64,000 nucleotides of DNA from Ottelia alismoides (GCA_037367405.1 JAZKJV010011400.1:3346501-3410500), one strand, 5' to 3'; shown: positions 1-10,805, counted from the first letter of the stretch. Notes: generated by a model from the sequence alone, not told the origin. A program made the numbers and translations.

Positions 1-425
1 AACGCTGACCACCAAAGCGAGCTTTGCCGCCCAGCGGTTGTTGGGTAATCAGAGAGTAAGGACCGGTGCTGCGAGCATGCACCTTGTCGTCGACCAGGTG
101 GTGCAGCTTGAGCATGTAGATGTAACCTACCGTCGTCTCCTGCTCCATCGACTGACCGGTACGACCGTCGATCAAGCGGATCTTGCCGTGACGCGGCAGA
201 CCAGCTTCTTGCAGACAGTTGTTGATGTCAGTTTCGGTGGCACCATCGAACACCGGGGTAATCGACTGGAAGCCCAGCTTGGCTCCGGCCCAGCCCAAGT
301 GCGTCTCCAAAATCTGACCCACGTTCATGCGGCTTGGCACGCCCAGCGGGTTGAGCAGAATTTGCAGCGGTGTGCCATCGGGCAAGTGTGGCATGTCTTC
401 GATCGGCAATACTTTGGAGATAACC

Positions 426-463
<38 letters not shown>

Positions 464-3400
464 GCTGATAACGCGTTTGGTGGCGATGTAGACCTTGACC
501 ATCTGCAGCACGCCAGAGCGCAGTTCATCACCGCGCTTCATGCTGTTGAGCTTGCGGTCGCGTTTGTCGATCGCTTCTTCAACTGCTGGCCAGAGTTGCT
601 TGTGCAGTTTGCGAACTTCGCCGTGATGCTTTTCATCCAGTTTGTTCAGCAGGCGCGACAGGTTGAAACCCTGTGCGCGTTCCGCGATGTACTTGGGATC
701 TTGTCCGCCCGAGAGCGGTGTGCCGTCGTCATCGGTCAGTTTCAGACTGACAGCTTTTTCGACTTCATCGACCATGCTCATGAAGGCTTGGGCGATCTCT
801 GCGTTGCCTTCGGTTTCGGCTTGCTTGTACTCGCGCTCGAAGACCTTGCGCTCATCTTCCGAGAGGCTCATCTTGCGGCTGAACTTCTGCGTATCGATCA
901 CGATACCTTCGATACCCGAGGGCACTTCCAGCGAATCGTTCTTGACGTCTTCACCGGCGCGACCGAAGATCGCGTGCAGCAGTTTCTCTTCGGGCGTCAG
1001 TTCCGTCTTGCTCTTGGGCGAAACCTTGCCGACCAGGATGTCGCCAGGTCGAACATAGGTACCGACTTGCACGATACCGGTTTCATCCAAGTTGCGGAGA
1101 GCTTTTTCCGAAACGTTGGGAATGTCGCGCGTGAACTCTTCGCGGCCCAGCTTGGTTTCGCGAATTTCAACATCGAAGTCTTCGATGTGCAGCGACGTGT
1201 AAGTGTCGGCTCGCACCAGTTCTTCGCTGATGATGATGGCGTCTTCGTAGTTGTAACCATCGAACGACATGAAGCCGACCAGCACGTTACGGCCCAGCGC
1301 CAATTCACCCTTATAGGTCGCAGCTCCGTCAGCAATCACCTGGCCCTTCTCGACCTTGTCGCCCAAGTTGATGATTGGGCGCTGGTTGAGGCAGGTACGT
1401 TCGTTGAGGCCTTGATACTTCTTCAAGTGGTAGATGTCTTGACCGACTTCAATGCGGCTGGCATCGCAGTAGGTCACCTTGCCGGCGCGTCGAGCCCGGA
1501 CCACCATGGCGCTGTTGTGGGCCACTTCTTTTTCCAAGCCCGTGGCCACAATCGGTGGCTCGGTAACCAGCAGCGGTACGGCTTGCCGTTGCATGTTGGA
1601 ACCCATCAGCGCGCGGTTAGCGTCATCGTGTTCCAAGAAGGGAATCAAACCGGCTGATACTCCGACCATCTGGCTCGGAGCAATATCCATGTACTGCACC
1701 GAATCGGGCGGCACGATTTCAAAGTCGGCTCGATAACGAGCGATCAAGTTCGGACCTTGCACCAAGGCCAGGTTCTTGACTTCCGTATCGGCCGGACAGA
1801 TATAAACGTCGGCTTCTTGGTCGGCTCGCAACCATTCGACCTTCTCGGTCAGCTTGCCGCCTTCAATACGTCGATACGGCGTTACCAGGAATCCGTATTC
1901 GTCGACGCCAGCGTAGATGGCCAGCGAGCTGATCAGACCGATGTTTGTACCTTCAGGCGTTTCAATCGGGCAGATACGACCGTAGTGCGAAATGTGCACG
2001 TCGCGGACTTCGAAGCCTGCGCGTTTACGGTTCAAACCGCCTGGACCCAAAGCCGACAGGCGACGCTCGTGCGTCAGTTGGCTCAGCGGGTTGGTCTGGT
2101 CGACCACTTGCGACAGTTCTCCACGACCGAAGAAGTACTCGATCGCGGCGCTGATGCTCTTGGGATTGACCAGCGTGCGAGGCGACATTTCATCGGCCTC
2201 TTTCATGCTCATGCGTTCTTGGACCGTTCGGCGCAGCTTCAAGAAGCCTTTGCGCAGCTCTTCGCTGGCCAGTTCATCGATCGTGCGCAAGCGACGGTTA
2301 CCCAAGTGGTCAATATCGTCAAAGTAGCTGCCCGAATCCGGATCGAACAGATTGATCATGTAGCGGATCGAGGCGATCAAATCCTCTGGCCGCAGAGTCA
2401 TCTCATCTTCGGAGACATCCAGATTCAGCTTGCGATTGATGCGGAAGCGACCGACGCGACCCAGCCGATAACGATTGACGTCAAAGAACTTTTCATGGAA
2501 GAGGGTCTTGGCCTTTTCCAGTTGGGGTGGGTTGCCCGGACGCAGACGCTGATAGATGCGCAGCAGGGCTTCTTCGTGGCTGCTGGTGTTGTCTTCGGTG
2601 AGGGCATTGGTGATCAGCGGAGTCTTGGGGGCTTCCATGACTTCGATGCTGGTGATGCCGCAGGTGCAGATGATTTCTGCGATGTTCTTGGCGATCTTGT
2701 TGCCTGCTTCCAGGATGATCTCGCCAGCGCGATCGGAATCGGCCGGATAGACCACGTCGTCGACTGCCACCTTGTTCTCGATCTTGCTGACCGAGCGACC
2801 GTCGGTGATCTTTTCCTTCTTGGTTTCGTAGAAGGCGCGTAGCAGATCGGTGTCGCTGCTGTACTTGGGGCTCATCGCCCGCAGCAGAGTCATGACCGAG
2901 AACTTGCCGCTCTGGTCGATGCGGACGCTCAGACTGTCCTTCTTGGTGACGTTGACTTCGATCCAGCTACCGCGCTCAGGAATCACCCGGCAACTGGGCA
3001 GCTTGCGATCGCTGGTACCGTCGAGCTCTTCGACGAAGTCAACGCCCGGGCTGCGGTGCAACTGACTGACCACCACGCGCTCCGCCCCGTTGATGATGAA
3101 CTCACCACCGCCGAGCATGATTGGGATATCGCCCAGGTAAACTTCTTCTTCGATCGGTGATTCGCGATTGAGGCGCAGCCATACCTTCAGCGGCTTGCCG
3201 TAGGTCAAGCGCAGTTGGCGGCACTCTTCGGGAGTGTAACGCGGCTTGCCCAGCTCATAACGCAGATATTCCAGCGAGACCGTCTTGTCAAAACTCTCGA
3301 TCGGGAAGATCTCGCGGAAGACGCTTTCCAATCCATGGTTCTTGCGCTTGTCGGAAGGAATATCTTCCTGTAAGAACGCTTCATAGCTGTGCGTTTGGAG

Positions 3401-3493
3401 ATGGGTGAGTTCTGGAATGGCTAATGCATCCAGCCCAGAGCCGAATCTGCGAACCTGCGTAGGTTGAAGACGTCGCTGCGAAGAAGTGGCCAT
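1..3493 (-). CDS. rpoB: RNA polymerase beta subunit, 3' end outside window
   Basis: Beta subunit of RNA polymerase, which forms the catalytic core with beta'. The frame opens with ATG at 3493 ([10 protein letters not shown]) behind an AGGAG 12 bases upstream and stays open to the window edge, 1164 codons. The last visible residues, [19 protein letters not shown], are the conserved motif near the beta C-terminus, so only about 75-80 residues are missing. The N-terminal part ([33 protein letters not shown]) is also typical. It is the last gene visible of the ribosomal protein block and is transcribed away from rplL. Long open frames on the opposite strand are shadows of its codon bias. Confidence 0.97.
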
Positions 3494-4066
3494 TGGGAAA
3501 GGGATCTCCTAGTTGAGTCCATGAAAAAGAAATCGGCCTGTCGCTATCGCTGCTCGCGCACGAATTACCCCAGAGCCAACTGCACACAGCCGTGTTTGGG
3601 CGTGCGCGTACGTTGAGCCCAGAGATAAGGACCCATCGCGCTTAGAGCTTGAGGATAGTCCTGACACGTACCGCGCCGGGGGAGAGAGACAGTTCAGACA
3701 GACACCGAGCCAGAGCCGACAACCACAAATGGAAAATATACCGCGACCAGCCGAGATAGGTAAACCCCAATCCCGGCCGCTTGCAGCGAATATTTTTTCC
3801 TTTACGCCACCCCAACCCACCAGAATTCCGGGGGTCAAGGGCGATTAAACTGACATAATGCTAGCATTGAGCCTCGTGGCATTACTTCCCGCAGAATACG
3901 CTCGGCCCCTACCGACAGGGCCCTCAAGTCAGGTGCCAGCCCATGGCCGGACCATCAATCCCTTGAGGGCAGTTGGCAATCGGTAGCGAAAGCGCAAATC
4001 TTCAGCGAGGGTGGCACAGACCAAAGGCCCATGCCACAGGTGCACTACCCAACGCTCCGAATCGCA
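3494..4066. other. rplL-rpoB intergenic region
   Basis: This 573-base gap holds no convincing gene on either strand; the open frames in it have no ribosome site or protein-like composition. In E. coli the same interval carries an attenuator and an RNase III site that set the ratio of L7/L12 to polymerase, and an inverted repeat here (next entry) could play a similar part. The stretch just upstream of rpoB is purine-rich on the coding strand. Confidence 0.6.
3920..3970 (-). promoter_or_regulatory. inverted repeat between rplL and rpoB
   Basis: GCCCTCAAG at 3920-3928 is the exact inverse of CTTGAGGGC at 3962-3970: a 9-bp stem around a 33-base loop that can itself pair (GCCCATGGCC). There is no T-run after it in the direction of transcription, so it is not a classic terminator; a partial attenuator or processing site is an inference from position. 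Confidence 0.35.
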
Positions 4067-4465
4067 CTACTTCAGTTCAACCTTAGCGCCGGCGTCTTCC
4101 AGTTCCTTCTTGATCTTGTTGGCGTCATCTTTGTTGGCGCCTTCCTTGATCTTGGCAGGAACGCCTTCAACCAGCTTCTTGGCGTCCATCAGCGAGGCGC
4201 CGGTCAGGTTCTTGACGATCTTGATGATTTCCATCTTCTTGTCGCCAAAGCTGGTCATGATCACGTCGAACTCGGTTTGCTCGACAGCCGCTGGAGCCGC
4301 TGCGTCAGCAGCTGGAGCAGCCATCATCACAGCGCCACCAGCAGCTGGCTCGATGCCGTGGACGTCCTTGATGTAGTCGCTCAGTTCCTTGGCCTTCTTC
4401 AGGGTCAGGCCAACCAGCTTGTCGCCCAGTTCCTTGATGTCGTCTGCGAATACGGTTTCGGACAT
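4067..4465 (-). CDS. rplL: Ribosomal protein L7/L12
   Basis: The 132-residue stalk protein of the large ribosomal subunit, which recruits translation factors. The N-terminal dimerisation helices, the flexible Ala-rich hinge at about residues 40-60 and the C-terminal domain ([20 protein letters not shown], then [16 protein letters not shown]) are all in the expected order and length. It lies 164 bases behind rplJ, the usual L10-L12 arrangement. Confidence 0.97.
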   Translation of the reverse strand: MSETVFADDIKELGDKLVGLTLKKAKELSDYIKDVHGIEPAAGGAVMMAAPAADAAAPAAVEQTEFDVIMTSFGDKKMEIIKIVKNLTGASLMDAKKLVEGVPAKIKEGANKDDANKIKKELEDAGAKVELK

Positions 4466-4629
4466 AATTCTCTAAACCTCTGCTATCAAAAAGTAAATTT
4501 GTTTTGGTGTGATGAAACTTTGAATTGTGGTTTTGTCAATCTTTGACCCGTCGCCTGCGCGGGGGCATGTGTGTACCTGGTTGGGTCGCTCGGGCCAGCC
4601 CCAAGGGCGCGGCCTTTGGACCTGCCGGT

Positions 4630-5190
4630 TTACGCTTGTTCTGCGGGAGTGCCGCCCTCCTGGGCTGCCTCGCCCTCGGCTTCTGCCATCTTCTCGATCT
4701 GGCTGGCCAAAGCGCCGCCGGCGCTGAGCAGCTGGCTGACGAGGTTGGCACCGGGCGAGAGGACCTGGCCGATCAGCATCGAGATCTGCTCGACGCGGCT
4801 TGGCCACTTGCTGACGGCGATTACTTGCTCGGCCGACAAAGCCTCGCCATCCATCACACCGCCTTTAACTTCGAACTTGTCGAAAGTCTTCGACTTGTCG
4901 ATCGCGGCGATCTCTTTGGCCAGGCTGACGAAATCTTCGCTGCCCCAAACAATGGCCATCGAGCCTTCGCGGTTATCGAACATGGGCCGCAGGCTGGAGC
5001 CTTCGGTGGCTCGCGCTGCCAGGCTGCGCTTGACGACCAGCATGCTGATCTTCTTGTCTCGCAATGTTTTGCGGATCTGGTAGGTCGACCCGCTATCCAT
5101 GCCGATCACGTTGACCAGGATGGCATCGGAGACGCCATCTAGCCGGCGGAGGATATCGCCAGAGATTAAATTCTTAACGTATTTACTCAC
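4630..5190 (-). CDS. rplJ: Ribosomal protein L10
   Basis: The 186-residue base of the L7/L12 stalk. The N-terminal RNA-binding domain contains LVVKRSLAARA and the DNREGSMAIVWGSEDFVSL stretch; the C-terminal helix that binds L12 dimers follows a PGANLVSQLLSAGGALASQI segment typical of L10. It starts 11 bases after the rplA stop, so the two are translationally close. Confidence 0.96.
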   Translation of the reverse strand: MSKYVKNLISGDILRRLDGVSDAILVNVIGMDSGSTYQIRKTLRDKKISMLVVKRSLAARATEGSSLRPMFDNREGSMAIVWGSEDFVSLAKEIAAIDKSKTFDKFEVKGGVMDGEALSAEQVIAVSKWPSRVEQISMLIGQVLSPGANLVSQLLSAGGALASQIEKMAEAEGEAAQEGGTPAEQA

Positions 5191-5201
5191 CGAACTACTC
5201 C

Positions 5202-5885
5202 TTAACCGGCCACGCGAACGCTAGGCGACATGGTGGCGCAAAGGGCGATACTCTTGACATAGTTTCCTTTGACCGAGTTGGGTTTGAGCGTCATCACATA
5301 GGCGATGAACGCTTCCACATTCTCGATCAGTTTGGGGGCATCAAAGCTCAGCTTGCCCACGACGGCATGCAGGTTGGCTCCCTTGTCGTTGCGGAACTCA
5401 ACCTTACCAGCCTTGTATTCCTTGACCACGCGGGCCACGTCAGCCGTTACGGTGCCAGCTCGGGGTGAAGGCATCAGGCCGCGCGGACCCAGCACTTTAC
5501 CCAGCGGACCGACCAGGCCCATCATGTCGGGAGCGGCGATACAGACATCGAAATCTGTCCAGCCGTCCTTGATGCGCTTGGCCAGGTCGTCTTGGCCCAC
5601 TGCGTCAGCACCAGCTTCGGTAGCGGCCGCGGCCAATTCGCCTTTGGCAAACACAACCACGCGCTGCGAACGGCCGATGCCATGCGGCAAGACCACCGAT
5701 CCGCGAACCAGTTGGTCAGCTTGCGCCGGGTCGATGCCCAGTCGCATATGGATTTCGACGCTCTGGTCGAACTTGCGGGCCGGAAATTGCTTGAGCACTT
5801 TCACGGCATCTGCCAGAGGCAGCGGCGTCTTATCGCTGGGTGCCTTGGCGATCATTGACTTCATTGCTTTGGATGGTTTTACCAT
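5202..5885 (-). CDS. rplA: Ribosomal protein L1
   Basis: The 227-residue L1-stalk protein that binds 23S rRNA and, in many bacteria, represses its own operon by binding the rplK-rplA leader. Visible hallmarks are [24 protein letters not shown], and [16 protein letters not shown]. It lies 7 bases after rplK, as in the L11 operon of most bacteria. Confidence 0.97.
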   Translation of the reverse strand: MVKPSKAMKSMIAKAPSDKTPLPLADAVKVLKQFPARKFDQSVEIHMRLGIDPAQADQLVRGSVVLPHGIGRSQRVVVFAKGELAAAATEAGADAVGQDDLAKRIKDGWTDFDVCIAAPDMMGLVGPLGKVLGPRGLMPSPRAGTVTADVARVVKEYKAGKVEFRNDKGANLHAVVGKLSFDAPKLIENVEAFIAYVMTLKPNSVKGNYVKSIALCATMSPSVRVAG

Positions 5886-5892
5886 AACGTGC

Positions 5893-6318
5893 CTATCCCT
5901 CCACCTCGATGCCCATGCTGCGTGCGGTACCTTCGATCATGCGCATCGCGTGTTGCAGATCGCGGGCATTGAGGTCGGCCATCTTCTTCTTGCAGATGTC
6001 TTCCACCTGCGCGCGAGTGACTTTGCCGACCTTCGTTTTGTTCGGCACGCCCGAACCCGAGGCGATGCCGGCAGCTTGCTTGAGCAGCGAGGCAGCCGGT
6101 GGGCTCTTGGTGACGAACTCAAAACTGCGGTCCGAGTAGACCGTGACGATCACGGGAATCGGAGTACCGTTGTATTCGCGTGTCCGTTCATTGAACTGGG
6201 ACACGAACTGTCCGAGATTGATACCATACTTACCAAGCGAAGTACCAACAGGTGGCGCAGGGGTGGCAGCTCCCCCGGGCACCTGGAACTTGGCTTGTCC
6301 AACCATTTGCTTTGCCAT
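5893..6318 (-). CDS. rplK: Ribosomal protein L11
   Basis: The 141-residue L11 of the GTPase-associated centre. The Pro-rich N-terminal domain ([19 protein letters not shown]) and the RNA-binding C-terminal domain ([38 protein letters not shown]) are complete and of normal length. It is followed by rplA with a 7-base gap. Confidence 0.97.
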   Translation of the reverse strand: MAKQMVGQAKFQVPGGAATPAPPVGTSLGKYGINLGQFVSQFNERTREYNGTPIPVIVTVYSDRSFEFVTKSPPAASLLKQAAGIASGSGVPNKTKVGKVTRAQVEDICKKKMADLNARDLQHAMRMIEGTARSMGIEVEG

Positions 6319-6472
6319 GAGACGCGTGTTACTCCACTGGTAGTCGAGTGATTGCTGCTGAGTTGTTCGGCTTGGGAAAATTCAAAAGGCTAATCGGTCA
6401 GGCATCGCTGGTCGGCTCATCATTATCGAGCCAGTGCAGTGCAGCGAAGCTTGCCGGGGTTTGCGAGGTCTG

Positions 6473-7060
6473 TTAAACCGCTTCGACTTGCCAGTGGTTC
6501 AGTTCCACCGGGGTCGAGCGGCCGAAGATGCTGATCATGACCGTGATCTGGCCGTTGGCTTCGTCGACTTTCTCGACGTCGCCCTCCAGGTTCTGGAAGT
6601 ATCCTTCCTTGACGCGTACGCGATCGCCAACCTTGAACGGAATCTCCGTCTTGGGTGCATCGCTCTCTTCGTCCGGCCGCACCGACTTGATGATCCGCTC
6701 GACATCATGCGGGTCCATCGGCGTCGGTTTGCCACCTGAGCCAGTGAAATCGCCGACCCCTGGTGTCTCGCGAACCAGGAACCACGAATCGTCATTGACC
6801 GACATGTAGATCATCAGGTAACCAGGGTAGAGCTTGCGCTTGACCACCCGTCGGGTGCCGTTGCGCGTGAAGGTTACCACATCTTCGGTGGGAATCAGAA
6901 TCTCGCCAAAGCTCGACTCCATGCCGTGCAGCTTGATGCGCTTCTCGAGCGCTTCGCGAATGCTATCCTCGCGATTGAAGGCCACCTTCAAGATATACCA
7001 GTCCATAGGGGCTGGTGCGGCCGTCGTATTTTCGGATTCGCTCACCACATTGATCTCCAT
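6473..7060 (-). CDS. nusG: Transcription termination/antitermination protein NusG
   Basis: A 195-residue NusG. The NGN domain starts at WYILKVAFNRED (about residue 22) and includes the VKRKLYPGYLMIYM stretch that contacts RNA polymerase; the C-terminal KOW domain is FKVGDRVRVKEGYFQNLEGD. It couples RNA polymerase to Rho or to the ribosome. Its place between secE and rplK is standard. Confidence 0.96.
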   Translation of the reverse strand: MEINVVSESENTTAAPAPMDWYILKVAFNREDSIREALEKRIKLHGMESSFGEILIPTEDVVTFTRNGTRRVVKRKLYPGYLMIYMSVNDDSWFLVRETPGVGDFTGSGGKPTPMDPHDVERIIKSVRPDEESDAPKTEIPFKVGDRVRVKEGYFQNLEGDVEKVDEANGQITVMISIFGRSTPVELNHWQVEAV

Positions 7061-7280
7061 GCCAGTACAGGCGATCGTGCGGCCTTCGCTCGGCTGGGCG
7101 CCGGGGGCTCACCAATCTCCTGGCTAGGAATACTGCCAAGACTGTTTAACTGGCCAATCGCTTGGTTCCACTTGGCAGAAGTCGCAGATTGTAAAGCCTT
7201 TCACTAGTTGCGAAAGGCCAATTTCCTTTTTCGAATCTCAATTCTGAAAATTCGAGCCAGGCTAGCTTCCGTCCGGATAG

Positions 7281-7721
7281 TTACGAGATCTTCAAAAACG
7301 AGAAGATCGCTTGCCAGATGAAGTCGTACAAGAACAAAATCGCCGCCAGAAAAAAGATCGTAAAGATCACCACCAGCGAAGCTCGATTCAGCTCACGCCA
7401 GCTCGGCCACGATACCTTGTTCAGCTCCGCTTCGACCGAAATCAAAAAGTCGGCAAACTTAGGCCAGTTTACCAAGCGGAAACCGATCCACATGCCCACT
7501 CCACCCAACGCCACCGCTACCAGGTAACCAGCGGCATTGGATCCAAACCAGTCCATCAGCACGAGCGAATGAAATCGCCAGGCACCCAGAATCGATACGA
7601 TCCAGATGGTAATGGCGGTTACTTGACGAACCATGCGTCCCTGATTGGGCTTGTAAAAGCCCGCAGCAAAGAGCTCCTGGACCATCGTCCGGCTCGTCAT
7701 CACACCTTCTTTGGCGGCCAT
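7281..7721 (-). CDS. secE: Preprotein translocase subunit SecE, long form
   Basis: A 146-residue SecE with three hydrophobic segments: two N-terminal ones (about 32-50 and 60-82) and the conserved C-terminal helix behind the amphipathic motif EAELNKVSWPSWREL (about 100-114). Only the last part is the classic 60-residue SecE; the N-terminal addition is common in planctomycetes and Gram-negatives. It forms the SecYEG channel. It lies between tRNA-Trp and nusG. Confidence 0.92.
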   Translation of the reverse strand: MAAKEGVMTSRTMVQELFAAGFYKPNQGRMVRQVTAITIWIVSILGAWRFHSLVLMDWFGSNAAGYLVAVALGGVGMWIGFRLVNWPKFADFLISVEAELNKVSWPSWRELNRASLVVIFTIFFLAAILFLYDFIWQAIFSFLKIS

Positions 7722-7797
7722 ATATTTTCCAAGGCTAACTGACGTAACGCTTCTTACTTACAGCTGTCATCTGTTCGCTTGCTACTCTTGCATCCAG

Positions 7798-7870
7798 CAG
7801 GGGCGGAAAGGCTCGAACTCTCAACCCCCGGTTTTGGAGACCGGTGCTCTGCCAATTGAGCTACGCCCCT
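7798..7870 (-). tRNA. tRNA-Trp (CCA)
   Basis: A 73-base cloverleaf on the minus strand: acceptor AGGGGCG/CGCCCCU, D-arm GCUCAAUUGGCAGAGC, anticodon loop CUCCAAA flanked by CCGGU/ACCGG, T-loop UUCGAGC. The 3' CCA is not encoded. It sits between tuf and secE as in many bacteria. Confidence 0.96.
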
Positions 7871-8087
7871 GGATAAAGCTTTGAGCTTTAAGGAGTAAGC
7901 TTTGAGCTTTGAGGAATAAGCTTTGGGGAATAAGCTTTGAGCTCTAAGGAGCAAGGTGTAAGTCCAGCGACTCACACCCTGCAGCATGGAACCCCAAGGA
8001 GTAAGGTGCCAGCCCAACGACTCACACCTTACAACTTAAACCTTAAACCTTAAGCCTTAAGCCTTAAGCCTTAAGCCTTACAGCTTC
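7871..8087. repeat. Degenerate tandem repeats between tRNA-Trp and tuf
   Basis: The 217 bases are built from short reiterated units: TAAGCTTTGAGCTTT-like units at 7875-7945, two copies of a unit of about 32 bases (AAGGAG..AAGGTG..AG.CCA.CGACTCACACC) at about 7938-7977 and 7993-8029, and an AAACCTTAAG/AAGCCTTAAG run at 8033-8085. The TTAA-rich units are partly self-complementary. No gene is visible. Whether it folds in the tuf-tRNA-Trp transcript is not known. Confidence 0.7.
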
Positions 8088-8970
8088 CTACTCAAGAATC
8101 TTGGTTACAACGCCCGAACCGACCGTCTTGCCGCCTTCGCGAATAGCGAAGCGAACGCCGTCGTCCATAGCGATCGGCTTTTGCAGGTCAACTTCGACCT
8201 TGACGTTGTCGCCAGGCATGCACATTTCAGCACCCATCAGCTTGGCCGAACCGGTTACGTCGGTGGTGCGGAAGTAGAACTGCGGACGATAGCCGGAGAA
8301 GAATGGCGTGTGACGTCCGCCTTCTTCCTTGCTCAAGCAGTAGATCTCAGCTTCGAACTTCTTGTGCGGGGTGATCGAGCCTGGCTTGGCCAGAACTTGA
8401 CCGCGCTCAATATCTTCGCGCTTCATACCGCGGAGCAAGCAACCGACGTTTTCGCCGGCCTTGGCTTCCTTCATTTCCTTGCGGAACATTTCCACACCGG
8501 TAACGGTGGTCTTGGTCGGAGCGTCCTTCAAGCCGATCAGTTCGACTTCTTCGCCGACCTTGATCACGCCACGCTCAACACGACCGGTCGCTACAGTACC
8601 ACGGCCTTCGATCGAGAAGACGTCTTCGATGGCCATCAAGAATGGCTTGTCTTCTTCGCGAGTTGGTTGAGGAATGTAGCTGTCGACAGCCGCCAGCAGT
8701 TCGCTGATGCACTTGCTGGCTTCTGGATCGGCTGGGCTGTTGTAAGCGGCCAAGGCATTGCCGCGGATGATTGGAATGTCATCGCCCGGGAAGCCATACT
8801 TGCTCAGCAATTCGCGGATTTCCAGTTCGACCAGTTCCAGCAATTCTGGATCGTCGACCAGGTCAACCTTGTTCAGGAACACAACGATCGCCGGTACGTC
8901 CACCTGGCGAGCCAGCAGCACGTGTTCCTTGGTTTGAGGCATCGGGCCGTCAGCGGCGCTGACCACCAGA

Positions 8971-9011
<41 letters not shown>

Positions 9012-9284
9012 AATAAAGTCGGCGTGACCAGGGCAGTCGATGTGTGCGTAGTGACGATTCTCAGTTTCGTATTCAACGTGCGAAACAGCAATCGTTACCG
9101 TCTTGGTGGCATCGCGCACCGTACCGCCCTTGGCGATATCCGAATAAGCCTTGGCCTTGGCCAGGCCCTTGGCTGCTTGAACGGCCAGTAGAGCGCCCGT
9201 TGTGGTGGTCTTGCCGTGGTCAATGTGACCGATGGTGCCGACGTTGCAGTGCGGCTTCTTACGTTCAAATACCTCTTTAGCCAT
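8088..9284 (-). CDS. tuf: Elongation factor Tu
   Basis: A 398-residue EF-Tu, the GTPase that brings aminoacyl-tRNA to the ribosome. G-domain motifs are intact: GHIDHGKTT (P-loop), DCPGHAD, and NKVD. Domains 2 and 3 follow ([31 protein letters not shown]). It is transcribed behind four tRNA genes and in front of tRNA-Trp, the thrU-tyrU-glyT-thrT-tufB type of cluster. Confidence 0.98.
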
Positions 9285-9430
9285 TGTACGTTACACCTAA
9301 CAAACTGAGTTACTTCGGGTAAGCCACCAAGTGCTGGGCTCACACCAGGGACCAAGGACATGAAACAACGTGACGACTGAGCGAACCTCAACCTACTGCG
9401 TTTCTTGCTCCCTTTCAATAAAGGAACAAG

Positions 9431-9487
<57 letters not shown>

Positions 9488-9503
9488 ACTGAGCTACAGC
9501 AGC
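9431..9503 (-). tRNA. tRNA-Thr (GGU)
   Basis: A 73-base cloverleaf: acceptor GCUGCUG/CAGCAGC, D-arm GCUCAGUUGGUAGAGC, anticodon loop UUGGUAA between CUUCC/GGAAG, T-loop UUCAAGU. CCA is not encoded. It is the last tRNA before tuf. Confidence 0.96.
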
Positions 9504-9514
9504 AAACAATCGAA

Positions 9515-9585
9515 AGCGGGTGAAGGGAATCGAACCCTCGTATTCAGCTTGGAAGGCTGCTGCTCTACCATTGAGCTACACCCGC
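9515..9585 (-). tRNA. tRNA-Gly (UCC)
   Basis: A 71-base cloverleaf: acceptor GCGGGUG/CACCCGC, anticodon loop CUUCCAA, T-loop UUCGAUU. The first pair of the anticodon stem (GCAGC/GCUGA) is a G-A mismatch. Confidence 0.95.
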
Positions 9586-9620
9586 AGGCGTTGACCCAGT
9601 AGCGGGCAAAGGCTCGCTAG

Positions 9621-9702
9621 TGGGAGGTGTAGGATTCGAACCTACGTAAGCAATGCTAACGGATTTACAGTCCGTCCCCTTTAGCCACTCGGGCAACCTC
9701 CC
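9621..9702 (-). tRNA. tRNA-Tyr (GUA)
   Basis: An 82-base class II tRNA with a long variable arm: acceptor GGGAGGU/ACCUCCC, anticodon loop CUGUAAA, T-loop UUCGAAU, discriminator A. Confidence 0.96.
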
Positions 9703-9736
9703 AAACCGATGCTTATCCGTTTCGACAGCTTTGAGG

Positions 9737-9809
9737 AGCCAGCGAAGGGATTCGAACCCCCGACCGACTGATTACAAATCAGTAGCTCTACCAACTGAGC
9801 TACGCTGGC
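9737..9809 (-). tRNA. tRNA-Thr (UGU)
   Basis: A 73-base cloverleaf: acceptor GCCAGCG/CGCUGGC, anticodon stem-loop ACUGA-UUUGUAA-UCAGU, T-loop UUCGAAU. It is the first gene of the tRNA-tuf transcription unit. Confidence 0.96.
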
Positions 9810-9834
9810 CTCTGACTTCGATTGGAAACGCAAT

Positions 9835-9862
9835 AGTGTATCGGTCTAGCCGATGGCCGCAA
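9835..9862 (-). promoter_or_regulatory. Promoter of the tRNA-tuf unit
   Basis: On the minus strand TTGCGG (9862-9857) and TACACT (9840-9835) are 16 bases apart, and the -10 box ends 25 bases before the first tRNA. This fits a sigma70-type promoter with a short leader. It is read by eye only. Confidence 0.55.
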
Positions 9863-10028
9863 GGTGAATTTGGCCGGAAAAGCTGCTTCTAAACCCGCAT
9901 TTTCGCCACTTTCGCCTCTCGCCAAAGGACACCGCTGGGGAAAAAATGTTCAGTCCGTGACTTTTAACCCCTGTAGTGCCCCGTCTAAACCGCCTAGATT
10001 GTAATATTTTCGCCAGGTACCCACCACC

Positions 10029-10805
10029 ATGCTCCCCGCGATCTCGGTCGCCCTCCTGCCCAGCCAGCTTCCCGGCCAGTGGACTATAGGCCAACCCTTG
10101 GCCGTCGTTATCGATACCCTGCGTTTCACCTCCACCGCTTGCACTGCCCTGGCCGCCGGCGCTCGCAGCATTCAAGTGGTCAGCCAAATCGATCAGGCCA
10201 AAGCCTTGGCTGCTACGCTTCTAAAACGTGCAGCCGCCGAAAGTTATCCGCCTCCATTGCTCTGCGGCGAACGCCACTGCGTCCGCATCGAAGGCTTCGA
10301 CTTGGGCAATAGCCCGGCTGAGTACACGCCCAGCGTAGTCGAGCAGCGCGACTTGATCTTCTCCACGACCAATGGCACCGTGGCTGTCGAAGCCGCCGCC
10401 GCTGCCGGGCAAGTGCTTCTCGGCTCGCTGCTCAACCGCAGCGCTTTGGCCGCTTGGCTCGGCCGCTGGGCCACGGAAAACGCCACCCCAGAGCCTCAGC
10501 TATGGTTGATCTGCGCAGGCACCGATGGCCAGGTGGCCTTGGAGGACGTGGTCACCGCCGGGGCGATCATCGAACAATTGGACTGGACGCTGGCCAATGA
10601 TGCTGCCTGGCTGGCCTTCCATAGTTGGCAATATGTCAAACAAGGCCATCACCTGTTCAGGCAATTCGAGCTGGCCCGCGGCGGAGCTAATCTCATCCAA
10701 GCCGGCTTTGGCGAAGACCTCAAAGCCGTGCTGCACGTTGATAGCTTGAATGTCGTTCCTGGTTTGACCGCGCCTGGTCGTTTTGAAGTCTTGACGTTTA
10801 GCTAA
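10029..10805 (+). CDS. comB: 2-phosphosulfolactate phosphatase (ComB family)
   Basis: 258 residues of the ComB family, Mg-dependent enzymes that remove phosphate from 2-phosphosulfolactate in the coenzyme M route. In bacteria without coenzyme M the physiological substrate is unsettled. Family motifs are clear: VVIDTLRFTSTACTAL near the start, CGERHCVRIEGFDLGNSPAEY, FSTTNGT, and CAGTDGQVALEDVVTAGAI. It lies divergent from the tRNA-tuf unit. Confidence 0.88.
   Translation: MLPAISVALLPSQLPGQWTIGQPLAVVIDTLRFTSTACTALAAGARSIQVVSQIDQAKALAATLLKRAAAESYPPPLLCGERHCVRIEGFDLGNSPAEYTPSVVEQRDLIFSTTNGTVAVEAAAAAGQVLLGSLLNRSALAAWLGRWATENATPEPQLWLICAGTDGQVALEDVVTAGAIIEQLDWTLANDAAWLAFHSWQYVKQGHHLFRQFELARGGANLIQAGFGEDLKAVLHVDSLNVVPGLTAPGRFEVLTFS

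Noticed and set aside
38..2842. Long plus-strand open frames (539 and 361 codons) over rpoB
   Set aside because: They are exact antisense shadows of the conserved rpoB frame, produced by its codon bias; they have no ribosome site and no family resemblance.
8181..9191. 336-codon plus-strand frame over tuf
   Set aside because: Antisense shadow of EF-Tu.
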